Positions 23,270 through 35,207 are shown, counted from the first letter of the stretch. The stretch is 62,000 nucleotides of DNA from Adiantum capillus-veneris (GCA_014529385.2 CM043963.1:72197412-72259411); one strand, 5' to 3'. Notes: generated by a model from the letters alone, not told the origin. Numbers and translations: made by a program.

Positions 23270-24502
23270 ATGCCCCAAGTTTGGAAAGCTAGAAAGGCGT
23301 GTATGAAAGCTAGGAAAGAACGAGAGCAAACAGCTCTATCCGAGGAGTTAAAACATACAAAGGATAGATTAGAGCGGTTAGAGGATCTAGCTATCTTAAG
23401 CTCACACACCACGGAAACCATAGCAACCAAGGAAATAGCAGAGCCCAAAAGTGCAGGATCAGGAGGATCAGTACTGGCAGACAAGGTAAATGAGCAGTTG
23501 GATGCACTTCTAAAAGCTTATGAAGCCAGACTCAAAAATAACCAAACCCAGGAGCAAAGATGGATGACTTATCCATATGCTGAAATAGAAAAACAAAGGT
23601 TGGAAATGTGTAGAAAGATGATTGAAATAGCTCAATCATTGATGGAAGACCCGCTTGGTAAACCTGCAAATTGGCATGAAGTACCATCTCCAACCCCTAT
23701 CCAACCAACTTTAGAAGAACAAGTAGAAATGAAGGAAAGACTCACGAATGCCTATGAGTCCATAGGAGAGCCTATCATAGTGCCAAATACAACAGATGAG
23801 GCAAGTGGGTTCCAGCCTAAAACATTGACAGAAATGGGTAAAGACTGTGACGGTCTAGATGATCTGTGGAATCAAATGAGTGAGGCCAACGAGGCTAACA
23901 GGATGAGTAACCACATGAATAGCACGAGAAAAGAGAAGAATGTGATCTTACCGCCTATTGAAGAATTTGAGACAAGGTCACAAATGAACTTTGAGATATA
24001 TTCAGAAGGGGGAGACCAGGGATCAATTAGTTTGGGGCACAGCCACCCAGACTCGCTGAAAAATTTACCCTCTTACCTAGGAGAGTATGAAGCCAATTCT
24101 GAAGTGAGAGCAATCCCATCTCAAAGACTTTCTTCTAACAAAGTGATGGATTCACAAGGATTGATTGAGTTATTGTCCACCCAGGTGGCATGCACAATCA
24201 CATTAGTCGAACTCCTAAGGTTACGACCAAACATATGGACCACAATACGTAAATGCCTAGAAAAATTTGGAGTGAAAAACCCCACCTCGAAGCTTCAGGA
24301 AGGGATCAGAGAATTGGACAGGTCTCAACTAAACACTTGGCCAGTAGCATTAAACAAGGTTGGAGAGTATTGCGAGGGAGAAGATGGAAACACCACGCTA
24401 CCAGTAGAATTCCAAGGAGTTACAAAGCTATTCTTGACATTGAAGCGGGGGTTGCTATCGCCACCAAGGAAATCTAGAAAAAATGGGAAAGACCATCTTT
24501 AA
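23270..24502 (+). CDS. RT-3 coiled-coil ORF between gag and protease
   Basis: An open frame of 410 codons. Residues 15-45 are heptad-like (EELKHTKDRLERLEDLA), and the rest is Glu/Lys/Asn-rich without a recognised domain. Near residue 300 a segment begins IELLSTQVACTITLVELLRL. It sits where Gag's C-terminal part joins protease, so it may be a Gag extension rather than a separate protein. A short tandem duplication lies just upstream at 23228-23281. Whether it is translated is unknown. Confidence 0.45.
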   Translation: MPQVWKARKACMKARKEREQTALSEELKHTKDRLERLEDLAILSSHTTETIATKEIAEPKSAGSGGSVLADKVNEQLDALLKAYEARLKNNQTQEQRWMTYPYAEIEKQRLEMCRKMIEIAQSLMEDPLGKPANWHEVPSPTPIQPTLEEQVEMKERLTNAYESIGEPIIVPNTTDEASGFQPKTLTEMGKDCDGLDDLWNQMSEANEANRMSNHMNSTRKEKNVILPPIEEFETRSQMNFEIYSEGGDQGSISLGHSHPDSLKNLPSYLGEYEANSEVRAIPSQRLSSNKVMDSQGLIELLSTQVACTITLVELLRLRPNIWTTIRKCLEKFGVKNPTSKLQEGIRELDRSQLNTWPVALNKVGEYCEGEDGNTTLPVEFQGVTKLFLTLKRGLLSPPRKSRKNGKDHL

Positions 24503-24513
24503 GAGCTACTAGA

Positions 24514-25356
24514 ATGAAATTGCAATTGGCAGATGGATTCATGGAGAAGCCTTTAGGACTCTTAGAAAAAGTGATTGTCACTTCGTGCGGAATCGAGTAT
24601 GAGCATACATTTGCAATAGTCAATTTCGACAAAAATAACAATTATGAGACCATCTTGGGAAGACCATCCATGCGACAATTGAAGATGGTCCAAGATTGGG
24701 GTTACGATCACATATACCTCAGACATGGTGAGACAACAACTAAAATACACCTGAAAGACCATAGTTACAAGGATGTGAACCAAACACCTGTGGAAGAGTT
24801 TGATTCAGCTACAGTGACAGGATCGGAACTCCCAGCATGGTTAGGGAAACAAAAAGAGTTATGGATGTGCGGAGCTTCACATTGTGGAATCTTAAGAAGA
24901 GAGGAATGCATCTTAGAAAGAGAGATTAAGGACAAGGAGTATATTCCGGAACCTTTCCCTGAAGATGCCTTGGAACCTCTAGAATGGGAACACATACTAG
25001 CAACATTGGATGTCTGTACCATTACAGATAATCCAACTACAAAAGTTTGCGATAAGGATGGCTATGATGTGCTACCCTACTACATGCTAAGCATTATACC
25101 AAGAGGAGATGAGATGATAGAACCACCAGAAAGAGAAGAGTTTTATAACTCCTTTGAACATCTGGAAGTAAATAATGATGCAGATAATGAGTGTTCAGAC
25201 AACTCAAGTGAGCGTGGGGGGAAAACAAAGAATATCAAGTTTTATGATTTTGCTAATCAGTACTCTAGATGCCAGGAACGCTATAGGAGAAAACGAGAAG
25301 GAAACAAAGCGAAAGAGAACCTGATGCCCAAGATGAAAGGTAAACTCAATATTTGA
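24514..25356 (+). pseudogene. RT-3 protease C-terminal half and linker
   Basis: The first 70 codons resemble the second half of a plant retropepsin (YEHTFAIVNF, then YETILGRPSMRQLKMVQDWG). The active-site half should lie in the preceding frame and is not clear. The rest (about 200 codons, acidic) has no recognised domain and would link protease to RT. The 330 bases after it are A-rich with no clear coding. Confidence 0.6.
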
Positions 25357-25688
25357 TGCTTGTAAAAGCAGAGAATTGTGTAAAAGATCAAATATCAGGA
25401 AGATTCTCAAAAGATCGAAGGGAAAGAACGCGAGAGGAAATAAAACAAGTACGAAAAGCTAAAACAGAAACAAAATCATAAAAATCTCTGAAATCAAAAA
25501 AAGAAACAACAAAAGACCAAGAATGGATCAAAGTGGAGCGTAAACAGAAATACCAAGAATTGAAATGGTCTTTACGTGAGATATGGACGACTGAAGAAGA
25601 TAGTGATGGTAAAGGGGATTCAGAGAAGGGAAACATGAATGTACCATCACACTATCAGAAATTTACCATCTAGGACAGAAAGATCATC

Positions 25689-27318
25689 ATGACACCACCA
25701 GTTAGGAAAAGAACCAACCAAGAATCTTACGATGGGCCAGAAAATGCAAAAAGGATAGACCTCGTTGAACCAGGTGAAAAGCCTCAGTCGGTCTATATAG
25801 AAAACGATTTAGAGCCTGAAGAAGAAGAACGGCTAACACAACTTCTCAAGAAGTATAAAGATGTGTTTGCATGGTCCTATAAAGACCTCAAAGGAGTTGA
25901 TCCATCGATATGCCAACATACAATTCCTTTGAAATCAGATGCAAAACCTAGCCGACAACGTCCTTATACATATAATGACACATTTGCTAAACGAATCAAA
26001 GAGGATATTGACAAGCTGATGGAAGCTGAATTCATCTATAAAATTGAACATACAGATTGGGTGTCACCCATTGTGGTAGTTCCCAAAAAGAACGGAAAAC
26101 TACGAGTGTGTGTAAACCTCAAAAAGGTAAATGCAGCCACCATAAGGGATAATTATCCCTTGCCAATCACAGAACATGTACTTGAGCGGGTGGCCGGGAA
26201 ACGGGCTTATTCCTTTTTGGACGGGTTTTCAGGTTACAACCAAGTGGCAATTGCAAGGGAGGATCAACACAAGACAGCGTTTGCCGCAGAATGAGGAATT
26301 TATGCGTATCGAGTTATGTCGTTTGGCTTAAATTATGCCCCAGCTATCTTCCAAAGGTTAATGACGCACGCGTTCAAAGAATACCTGAGAGTATTCTTAT
26401 AAATATACATGGATGATCTTTGTGTACACTCTCCTCTATGAGAGGAACATATTGACCATTTGCAAAAGGTATCTGAAAAATGTAGGACATATCGAATCTG
26501 TCTTAACCCTGAAAAGTGTATCTTTATGGTTAAGCAAGACCGCATCTTAGGACACATTGTCTCAAGAAACGGCATAACCACTGGCCTAGACAAAGTCAAA
26601 GTCATAGTAGACCTACCCAGGCCTACTAATGCGAAACAAGTGCAATCCTTCATGGGACACTGCGGATATTATCGAAGATTCATATACATGTATGCGGTCA
26701 TCGCACAACCTCTGTATCGTTTGCTAGTCAATTTCGATTGGACTGAGGAGTGTGAAAATTCATTCCAAAAGCTGAAGGAAAACCTTATATCATCACCTGT
26801 ACTTAAAGCACCAGATTGGAAAAAGATATTCCATGTTCACATTGATGCTTCTGCATATGCAATCGGGAGTATTCTAGCTCAACCTGGAGACAGAACAATG
26901 GATTTTTCAGTTTGTTATGCAAGCCGGCAGTTAAATAGTGCGGAAAAGAACTACACAACCACCAAAGAGAAGGGTTAGGAATGATTTATGTTGTAAAGAA
27001 ATTTTGGCATTATTTGCTCGCAAACAAATTTCTGTTCTTCACAGATCATCAAGCTCTTTTGTATCTAGTAAATAAACGATGCAATATAGGGAGAATTGTA
27101 CGCTGGTTTATTATATTGCTAGAGTCTAATTTCACAGTGGTGGTCAAAAAGGGTAAAACCCATCTACGAACGGATCATCTTTCAAGGATACACAACGGGG
27201 AAGCTCCTGAAGGAGTAGATGATGACATACCAGATGCTTATCTTTTCAATATTGAAATGATACCCAAATGGTCTCAAGAAATTGTTAGCATTCTTTCCTT
27301 TGGAGGTAGGTTTGATAG
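25689..27318 (+). pseudogene. RT-3 reverse transcriptase and RNase H
   Basis: RT motifs in order: WVSPIVVVPKKNGKLRVCVN, the YPLPITEHVLERVAG block, FLDGFSGYNQVAIA, YRVMSFGLNYAPAIFQ, and IYMDDL near 26408. A TGA at 26292 replaces an expected Trp, and a TAA and TGA flank the YMDD segment. RNase H has HVHIDASAYAIGSIL, the FFTDHQALLYLV segment and HLRTDHLSR, so its acidic residues are present, unlike the first RNase H of RT-1/5/6. A frameshift lies near 26975. The frame ends at the RT-4 insertion. Confidence 0.88.
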
Positions 27319-27577
27319 TGAGGCGGTCCGGGGCGGGCAACAAGAAGAGCAACCTCTAGACACCCTTCAAGGCTCCCGTGCTGCTCAATGGGGCTGGGGC
27401 ACAACACAACACAAACCCAAACAACAAACCCACAGCCAAATCCCAACTACACAAGGGGCACCACCTAGTTTAAGAGCGAACCAGGACACAAAAGAGGAGA
27501 ATCGTTAGAGCAACCCACAAACAAGCAAGGAATTTACACTAACCCTAACACCAATGGAACACTCTCACACACTAAAA

Positions 27578-27643
<66 letters not shown>

Positions 27644-29946
27644 TGTACAACTTAGCTTCAACTTTATATTTTGCACAAAAAAGAAACTTAGAGCTTGCGG
27701 AATCAAGTGACAAGATTTGGTTATAGAATCACTAGCACATTGTCTTAGGGTTATGGGAGCCCTCTCACCATCCACCCTCTTACAATGGTAGCCAAACAAT
27801 AGCCAATGAATCACAAGCAACAAAACAACAACCTTCAATGAAACAAGTCACCTTATGAAGCTGAATGAGTTTGCCAAGCCAAATTGGAGGAGAAGCGTGA
27901 GCCTTTGGACATGAATTGCACCCAAAACTACCAATTCATTGATGTTGGGGTAGATACAACAATGGTAGGAAGAATATCTTCTACTCGCACTCACTCAAAC
28001 TAGCTCAAGCTTTTCTATGTACCAAAGTGATGGTGTATAGAAAGCTTACTCTCTCCTTACAACCAAGATAGAACTGGCGTGTGCTACGCTCAATCTAGTG
28101 TGCAATGGTATAGTGATATCTTTTACAAGGAGGAATGGGTTCTATTTATAGGTTTTAGAAGCCTTGATTAGGATTAAGCCTAATCAATTTTATTAGGAAA
28201 GATCAAGGATTATGAATTTTTATGAATTTCAAATGAGAATGGAGTCTCTCTTTTCTCTTGAGTCACATGGATGTGGGCTCAAGTAAGAGAATTATTGATG
28301 TGGTGAAAAGAGAGAAACTTCCATGGGAGTGAGTGAAGTTGGTTTACTTGTGCGGTTGCCTACTCCATATGTTGATAGTGTGGGTGCATTTTTACAAGGG
28401 AAGTTAGTTGTTAGTGATAATAATCACTAGAATTGTTAGTGATACATTTACAATGGGTAGGATGAGTTGATTTGATGAAGGAAGAGGGGTGAATTAAAAG
28501 AGAATCATTGAGATGGTGAAGCTTTGAAGAAGCTTGAACTCACCCTTGTGTAGATTGTGGAAAAAATGACCGCTGGTCTTCTTCTTCTTCTTCGCTTCTT
28601 TACGCCGCCGCCACGGTTGACCACCACGATGAAAAGAGGATTTGTTGATGAAAAATCCTCAATTTGCAGAAGTTATCATGGTTAAGATGCTGAATTTTAG
28701 ATATTTTTAGGAGAGGTAAATGAAATTGTAACATAGAAGCAATAGAGAGAGACATGGAGAGGGTGTATGTATGTAGAGGTTCATAAAAAAACTATAGGGA
28801 TGAGAGAGAAGGGTAATGGTGAAGAGGGTGGAAAAAGCCATGGAAATTGCAGGTTTGAGTGAGGGAAGGAGAGGGAGGGATGTGTAAGAGTGAGTAGGTG
28901 TGTGGAAGGGTGAGAGAAGACTAAGGGCTACTTGTGAGAAAAGTGGGCAGACTGGGGGGTCCACTCAAAAAATCATAGCTCACCGCTGGTAGCTCCAAAA
29001 ATCATGAAAACATTTGAGGTGATTATTCAAAGCGTGGGCTACATTTTCTTTTTTGATCACCGCTCCAAATTCGGAGTGGAGATAGGTGCCAAAATTCTCA
29101 CCAAAAAGCCTGTTTTTATGCCTGCAAAAGTCTTTTAGTGGCCCCCTCCTTTGTTGAATTTTTACAATGCATCCAAGAGTGAGCCCCTCCTTTGTCATAT
29201 TATAATACAAAGCATCCAAGTTGCCCTTGATCCATGCATGGAGGAGGATTATTGGTGAATAAAGAAATATATACATGGTGGGACTAGTGTATGGACTATT
29301 CATGGACTTTAGCTCAATGAACACATGGTGTTAGAATAATGAGTAAAAATAACAATAAAAATATGGAGGAGTTATGGATATGGAAAGATATTGGAATCAT
29401 ATGATATGGTCCCTCTTTGAATTATTTTGGGTGAAAGAGGAAAAGGTATGCAAGTAAATAATATAATAAACGTGACCAATGAGTAGAAATCAATTTTTTG
29501 TTTTCACGAGGGTGAGGGTGAAAATGTGGGAGTGATTTGTATAAAGGAAAAATATAAGGTTAGAGTATGTACATATTGGCAAAAAATATACTTATGGTGT
29601 AAGAGGATGAAAGAAGGCATACACAGGTTTAATAAAACACACACCTAAGTATAAATATTTAAATAAAATACCAGAATAATTATAAAAATCTCTATATTTA
29701 GGCCATATATATAATGCAATATTTACACACAAATGGGCCATAATATTTTTTATTTTTTTTATTTTTTTGACTCAACTAGCCTAGTGACTAGCTAGCTGAG
29801 GATTTTAAGAAGATATGGGAAAAGCCCCCTAACTCACACACGCCTATTTACAGTGAAATGGTAGGGATAGCCATAGTGTTTGGGTGAATTTGGTAGGGTG
29901 AGGTAACTTACTATGGCAATTATGGAAAGCCGAAAAACGGCTATCA
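27319..29946 (-). repeat. RT-4 3' LTR
   Basis: On the minus strand it starts TGATAGCCG and ends CCGCCTCA. It holds a (CT)n tract (27581-27640), a TATA box at 28141-28151 (minus CTATAAATAGA), and the U5 hairpin with PBS-like nonamer at 27455-27485, where one pair is a G-U wobble. A 28.6-kb block (CTTCTTCTTC..CGCCGCCGCC) is low complexity. Confidence 0.92.
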
Positions 29947-29962
29947 TTAGCCCCCCCCCTTA
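29947..29962 (-). promoter_or_regulatory. RT-4 polypurine tract
   Basis: On the minus strand a G run ending in CTAA lies against the TG of the 3' LTR, as in RT-1 and RT-6. Confidence 0.8.
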
Positions 29963-29965
29963 GAT

Positions 29966-29987
29966 AATGGTACATTCATGTACCATT
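29966..29987 (-). promoter_or_regulatory. RT-4 pre-PPT hairpin
   Basis: AATGGTACAT and ATGTACCATT are perfect 10-bp arms around two bases. On the minus strand the core reads CATGAATG flanked by AATGGTA/TACCATT. It is retained although this element has no pol gene. Confidence 0.75.
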
Positions 29988-30065
29988 TATCCGATCATAC
30001 AACATGTAGATTGTGTTACGTCTGTCTTTGTCTGCTCTCATCTTTGAAGAACCTTTGTTGTATGA

Positions 30066-32183
30066 TTAAAAAACCTTGTGTGATATGAAAGGTTCTCGAG
30101 CCAATAGCATGATGAAGTGAAGTGACTGAGTAAACTTCGTCCATTGAGAAAGTTTCCATAAGCACCCCCCAGGATCAAAGATCTTGAAATATCTTTCCCA
30201 AAGCGAGATGTATGGTATGGAATCACTTACTGATTTTGATTGAAGAAACTTGTAGATTTTACTGTTGTCCATCATTGCATCTATCACTATGAATGTGATA
30301 TAAAAGATTGGTTGCTCTTCCTCTTGTGTAAAGTTGATGTATCTGCTACGATCTTCAAGATCTTGTATGAGCAAATTCCTGAACTGTAGCTCATAAATTT
30401 CATTCAACCTGGGTAGGCTCATCAAGTAAAAAATTATATGACCTTTATGATTTAAGAAAGCTTGATCCATGCTTCCAGCTGCTATTGGAAGATATTGCAG
30501 ATAGTTTACCACATAAGTAGATAATAGATGAAGGTCTCTATTGCTTCCAACACATTGGAAGAGAATAGATTTTGGTACTGATTGATTAAATATCCACATG
30601 TAGCAATCAAAATTTTTTTCATCTATGATGAAGACCAGAAGCATCACAATGTGCGACCTCCATACAACAAAGAACCAAGTGAAGAAGATTTGGAAACATC
30701 CGTTTATCACCAAGTATTCATGTCCTCTTCCACTTAAGAAGGTATGGTGTCCCCGATGAAAGGTATATGTGAAGAGCGGAGAAGTTGACCTTGAAGAGGT
30801 GAAACCCAATATGAAGATGATTGGGGCTTCAAAAGCTTGGATTTCCTTGCTAAGAGATTGTCCCATGAATGAAGAGCCACCCACTAAAACACCATTGGAG
30901 AGAATGATACCCTTCTGATAGTTTCCTTTTATGATTTTATCTTTTACTACTCTCCCATGTTCTTCATCCCCTTCTAAGCCCTCCCTTTGGCAAGGTTGTA
31001 ACTCCTCACATCGTACCACCTCAAAGGTTGATGGATTAATGTTTGATTTTGTGAAAACTTTGGCTTCTTGCATGATAGGTTCCTCCATGCTTAACATACA
31101 TGGGTCATACCAATGCTTTTCAACATCCTCAGACACTTCTTCAAGATTATCCTCACATGGATTCAACTCACACTCTTCTACTTTGTTTTGGAGTTGGCAT
31201 TCCATGTACACAATCATCTCTTTATGATCAATGTGGTCTATGATCTCTCCACCTATGATTTCATCTTCTTCTTCACTCTCTTCTTTTAGACAAGATACAC
31301 TCTCAGAACATTCCATAAGATCAAGGTTACCTTCAAGGTCTTCATTCTCCATAGAGTCATGTTGCACAAAAGCTTCGTCTGCTCGGACTAGAAATTGATC
31401 CTCCGCCAAAAGGTTGGATGTATCAATTATTGAATCATCAATGCCATTTGAAATATCTTGTGTCGATTTTTGCATGCTTGTGATAAAGGTAGAAGAAAGA
31501 GATTCCACATTTGAATCTTGGCCACACACTTTAGCACTTGAATAATCAATTGGCATGTAAGTAACTTCTTCAACATTTGTCGGAGTAGAAGGAGACAAGT
31601 ATGGCAAAGGAGATGAATCCTTGATAGAAACACTTTCATGATGGTTGGTTCTTCCAGCATGATGGAAACCATTTTTGATGTAGAAGTACTTGTGAAACTT
31701 CCTTCGGGCAATAGTGACCGCTTCTTCAAAGGTAGAGGGTCCACTACAAGTAACCTTAGTCTTTAGGAAAGGAGACAAACCCGAAATAAATTTATCCATT
31801 TTTACATAATCTGGAAATGTAGAACTAAATCCACATCCTTCCCATTGACGAGAAAAAATATCCTCATAAGCATAGTAGTCTTCACCATGTTGTTGAAGTC
31901 TCCGTAGTGAAGCCCATGCTTTCTCCGTTGTTGGAACTTTAGAGAATCTCGCCTTCAAAGCTTTGGAAATTTGGGTATATCCATCTTCAATCTGAGAAGA
32001 CATACTCCAAAACCATTTCTCAGCGTTGCCTCTAAGGCATAGCAATAGAAAATCCCCTTTTTCAATGTCATCCCTTTTACCAAGGATATGACAAACCATT
32101 CTAAAATCAGCAAGAAAATCATCAACATCTTCTTCTGGATTTCCGAAGAAGATTGGGATATCATCAAAGGTATAGCGTGTCAT
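30066..32183 (-). CDS. RT-4 Gag with a long unknown C-terminal region
   Basis: An uninterrupted 705-codon ORF starting about 280 bases after the PBS. Residues 1-165 are a retrotransposon capsid domain (IFFGNPEEDVDDFLADF, AEKWFW, then MDKFISGLSPFLKTKV), clearly related to the Gag of RT-6. There is no CCHC knuckle and no catalytic domain. Residues about 230-400 are very acidic. The last 250 residues are hydrophobic/aromatic (IFFTWFFVVW-like stretches) and end near the hairpin; they are not recognised. An intact frame this long in a decayed neighbourhood suggests selection or recent mobility. Its likely job is to package its own RNA, with enzymes supplied by an autonomous partner. Confidence 0.8.
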   Translation of the reverse strand: MTRYTFDDIPIFFGNPEEDVDDFLADFRMVCHILGKRDDIEKGDFLLLCLRGNAEKWFWSMSSQIEDGYTQISKALKARFSKVPTTEKAWASLRRLQQHGEDYYAYEDIFSRQWEGCGFSSTFPDYVKMDKFISGLSPFLKTKVTCSGPSTFEEAVTIARRKFHKYFYIKNGFHHAGRTNHHESVSIKDSSPLPYLSPSTPTNVEEVTYMPIDYSSAKVCGQDSNVESLSSTFITSMQKSTQDISNGIDDSIIDTSNLLAEDQFLVRADEAFVQHDSMENEDLEGNLDLMECSESVSCLKEESEEEDEIIGGEIIDHIDHKEMIVYMECQLQNKVEECELNPCEDNLEEVSEDVEKHWYDPCMLSMEEPIMQEAKVFTKSNINPSTFEVVRCEELQPCQREGLEGDEEHGRVVKDKIIKGNYQKGIILSNGVLVGGSSFMGQSLSKEIQAFEAPIIFILGFTSSRSTSPLFTYTFHRGHHTFLSGRGHEYLVINGCFQIFFTWFFVVWRSHIVMLLVFIIDEKNFDCYMWIFNQSVPKSILFQCVGSNRDLHLLSTYVVNYLQYLPIAAGSMDQAFLNHKGHIIFYLMSLPRLNEIYELQFRNLLIQDLEDRSRYINFTQEEEQPIFYITFIVIDAMMDNSKIYKFLQSKSVSDSIPYISLWERYFKIFDPGGCLWKLSQWTKFTQSLHFIMLLAREPFISHKVF

Positions 32184-32360
32184 AGTCTCTCAAGCTAGAA
32201 CCAAACAAAGATTAGTTACAAACAATCATCAACTAACTACACAAAGTTTTGAAAGGTCTTTCAACATGAATTCTAAACATTTATGTGAAAATGTTTTTTT
32301 CCCTTTCTATGTTATGCATAATCCGAACATAATTCTAGATCAATTTTTGTTTCCTTGAAA

Positions 32361-32393
32361 TTAAACTCGGTCATACATGTTTTCATGATTCAT
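32361..32393 (-). pseudogene. Remnant of the leader ORF start in RT-4
   Basis: On the minus strand a 10-codon reading (MNHENMYDRV, then stop) corresponds to the start of the RT-6 leader ORF at 35606 (MNHEDLYDPF). The preceding bases (GCATAATCAAGTAG) are also shared. The rest of the ORF is missing, which points to RT-4 being a deletion derivative of an RT-6-like element. Confidence 0.65.
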
Positions 32394-32460
32394 AAAATCT
32401 ACTTGATTATGCTGAAATTCAAGCATTCATGCAATACAACAACACTAAGCACACAATCGC

Positions 32461-32478
32461 TCCTCCGTGGGGGCACCA
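32461..32478 (-). promoter_or_regulatory. RT-4 primer-binding site
   Basis: On the minus strand TGGTGCCCCCACGGAGGA follows the 5' LTR end by four bases, the same 18-mer as in RT-1. Confidence 0.85.
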
Positions 32479-32482
32479 AAAT

Positions 32483-32741
32483 TGAGGCGGTCCGAGGCAG
32501 GCAACAAGAAGAGCAACCTCTAGACACCCTTCAAGGCTCCCGTGCTGCTCAATGGGGCTTGGGCACAACACAACACAAACCCAAACAACAAACCCACAGC
32601 CAAATCCCAACTACACAAGGGGCACCACCTAGTTTAAGAGCGAACTAGGACGCAAAAGAGGAGAATCGTTAGAGCAACCCACAAACAAGCAAGGAATTTA
32701 CACTAACCCTAACACCAATGGAACACTCTCACACACTAAAA

Positions 32742-32818
<77 letters not shown>

Positions 32819-35121
32819 TGGTGTACAACTTAGCTTCAACTTTATATTTTGCACGAAAAAGAAACTTAGAGCTTGCGGAATCAAGTGACAAGATTTGGTT
32901 ATATAATCACTAGCACATTGTCTTAGGGTTATGAGAGCCCTCTCACCATCCACCCTCTTACAATGGTAGCCAAACAATAGCCAATGAATCACAAGCAACA
33001 AAACAATAACCTTCAATGAAACAAGTCACCTTATGAAGCTGAATGAGTTTGCCAAGCCAAATTGGAGGAGAAGCGTGAGCCTTTGGACATGAATTGCACC
33101 CAAAACTACCAATTCATTGATGTTGGGGTAGATACAACAATGGTAGGAAGAATATCTTCTACTCGCACTCACTCAAACTAGCTCAAGCTTTTCTATGCAC
33201 CAAAGTGATGGTGTATAGAAAGCTTACTCTCTCCTTACAACCAAGATAGAACTGGCGTGTGCTACGCTCAATCTAGTGTGCAATGGTATAGTGATATCTT
33301 TTACAAGGAGGAATGGGTTCTATTTATAGGTTTTAGAAGCCTTGATTAAGATTAAGCCTAATCAATTTTATTAGGAAAGATCAAGGATTATGAATTTTTA
33401 TGAATTTCAAATGAGAATGGGGTCTCTCTTTTCTCTTGAGTCACATGGATGTGGGCTCAAGTAAGAGAATTATTGATGTGGTGAAAAGAGAGAAACTTTC
33501 ATGGGAGTGAGTGAAGTTGGTTTACTTGTGCGATTGCCTACTCCATATGTTGATAGTGTGGGTGCATTTTTACAAGAGAAGTTAGTTGTTAGGGGTAATA
33601 ATCACTAGAATTGTTAGTGATACATTTACAATGGGTAGGATGAGTTGATTTGATGAAGGAAGAGGGGTGAATTAAAGAGAATCATTGAGATGGTGAAGCT
33701 TTGAAGAAGCTTGAACTCACCCTTGTGTAGATTGTGGAAAAAATGACCGCTGGTCTTCTTCTTCTTCTTCGCTTCTTTACGCCGCCGCCACGGTTGACCA
33801 CCACGATGAAAAGAGGATTTGTTGATGAAAAATCCTCAATTTGCAGAAGTTATCATGGTTAAGATGCTGAATTTTAGATATTTTTAGGAGAGGTAAATGA
33901 AATTGTAACATAGAAGCAATAGAGAGAGACATGGAGAGGGTGTATGTATGTAGAGGTTCATAAAAGAACTATAGGGATGAGAGAGAAGGGTAATGGTGAA
34001 GAGGGTGGGAGAAGCCATGGAAATTGCAGGTTTGAGTGAGGGAAGGAGAGGGAGGGATGTGTAAGAGTGAGTAGGTGTGTGGAAGGGTGAGAGAAGACTA
34101 AGGGCTACTTGTGAGAAAAGTGGGCAGACTCGGGTTCACTCAAAAAATCATAGCTCACCGCTGGTAGCTCCAAAAATCATGAAAACATTTGAGGTGATTA
34201 TTCAGAGCGTGGGCTACATTTTCTTTTTTGATCACCGCTCCAAATTCGGAGTGGAGATAGGTGCCAAAATTCTCACCAAAAAGCCTGTTTTTATGCCTGC
34301 AAAAGTCTTTTAGTGGCCCCCTCCTTTGTTGAATTTGTACAATGCATCCAAGAGTGAGCCCCTCCTTTGTCATATTATAATACAAAGCATCCAAGTTTCC
34401 CTTGACCCATGCATGGAGGAGGATTATTGGTGAATAAAGAAATATATACATGGTGGGACTAGTGTATGGACTATTCATGGACTTTAGCTCAATGAGCACA
34501 TGGTGTTAGAATAATGAGTAAAAATAATAATAATAATATGGAGGAGTTATGGATATGGAAAGATATTGGAATCATATGATATGGTCCCTCTTTGAATTAT
34601 TTTGGGTGAAAGAGGAAAAGGTATGCAAGTAAATAATATAATAAACGTGACCAATGAGTAGAAATCAATTTTTTGTTTTCACGAGGGTGAGGGTGAAAAT
34701 GTGGGAGTGATTTGTATAAAGGAAAAATATAAGGTTATAGTATGTACATATTGGCAAAAAATATACTTATGGTGTAAGAGGATGAAAGAAGGCATACACA
34801 GGTTTAATAAAACACACACCTAAGTATAAATATTTAAATAAAATACCAGAATAATTATAAAAATCTCTATATTTAGGCCATATATATAATGCAATATTTA
34901 CACACAAATGGGCCATAATATTTTTTATTTTTTTTATTTTTTTGACTCAACTAGCCCAGTGACTAGCTAGTTGAGGATTTTAAGAAGATATGGGAAAAGC
35001 CCCCTAACTCACACACGCCTGTTTATAGTGAAATGGTAGGGATAGCCATAGTGTTTGGGTGAATTTGGTAGGGTGAGGTAGCTTACTATGGCAATTATGG
35101 AAAGCCGAAAAATGGCTATCA
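32483..35121 (-). repeat. RT-4 5' LTR
   Basis: Direct repeat of 27319-29946 with few substitutions and a longer (GA)n tract (32745-32819). TATA box at 33319-33329 (minus); U5 hairpin and nonamer at 32619-32649 with a perfect 7-bp stem. Confidence 0.92.
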
Positions 35122-35125
35122 ATAG

Positions 35126-35204
35126 CATGGAAGACAGATCCAAACAACAAACAATTCGACAAACAAAAAACTTCCAGTTGATAGCAGGACGGCTGTATCA
35201 TCTA

Positions 35205-35207
<3 letters not shown>
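35126..35207 (+). pseudogene. RT-3 pol continuation after RT-4
   Basis: When RT-4 and one ATAG are removed, the RT-3 frame reads on without a break into a segment containing FQLIAGRLYHLG, typical of the RNase H to integrase link in gypsy pol. It stops at the (CT)n tract where RT-6 LTR sequence begins. Confidence 0.75.

Larger units (their letters stand above)
17835..27318 (+). mobile_element. RT-3: Ty3/gypsy element with a very long gag region (left part)
   Basis: 5' LTR, PBS, a 1.9-kb leader, gag, a coiled-coil-rich section, protease remnant, RT and RNase H. It is interrupted by RT-4 at 27318 and continues for 82 bases at 35126-35207. The 3' end and integrase are missing. RT motif YMDD and a catalytically complete first RNase H separate it from the RT-1/5/6 group. 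All frames carry stops or shifts. Confidence 0.8.
27319..35121 (-). mobile_element. RT-4: gag-only, non-autonomous LTR retrotransposon
   Basis: A complete element on the minus strand: LTRs at 32483-35121 (5') and 27319-29946 (3'), PBS, a single 705-codon ORF, pre-PPT hairpin and PPT. It is flanked by a perfect 4-bp duplication ATAG (27315-27318 and 35122-35125). It lacks protease, RT, RNase H and integrase, so it fits the TR-GAG class of non-autonomous elements. Its LTRs are the RT-6 family, and its Gag is related to RT-6 Gag. The LTR pair looks nearly identical outside the (GA)n tract, suggesting a relatively recent insertion. Confidence 0.9.
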
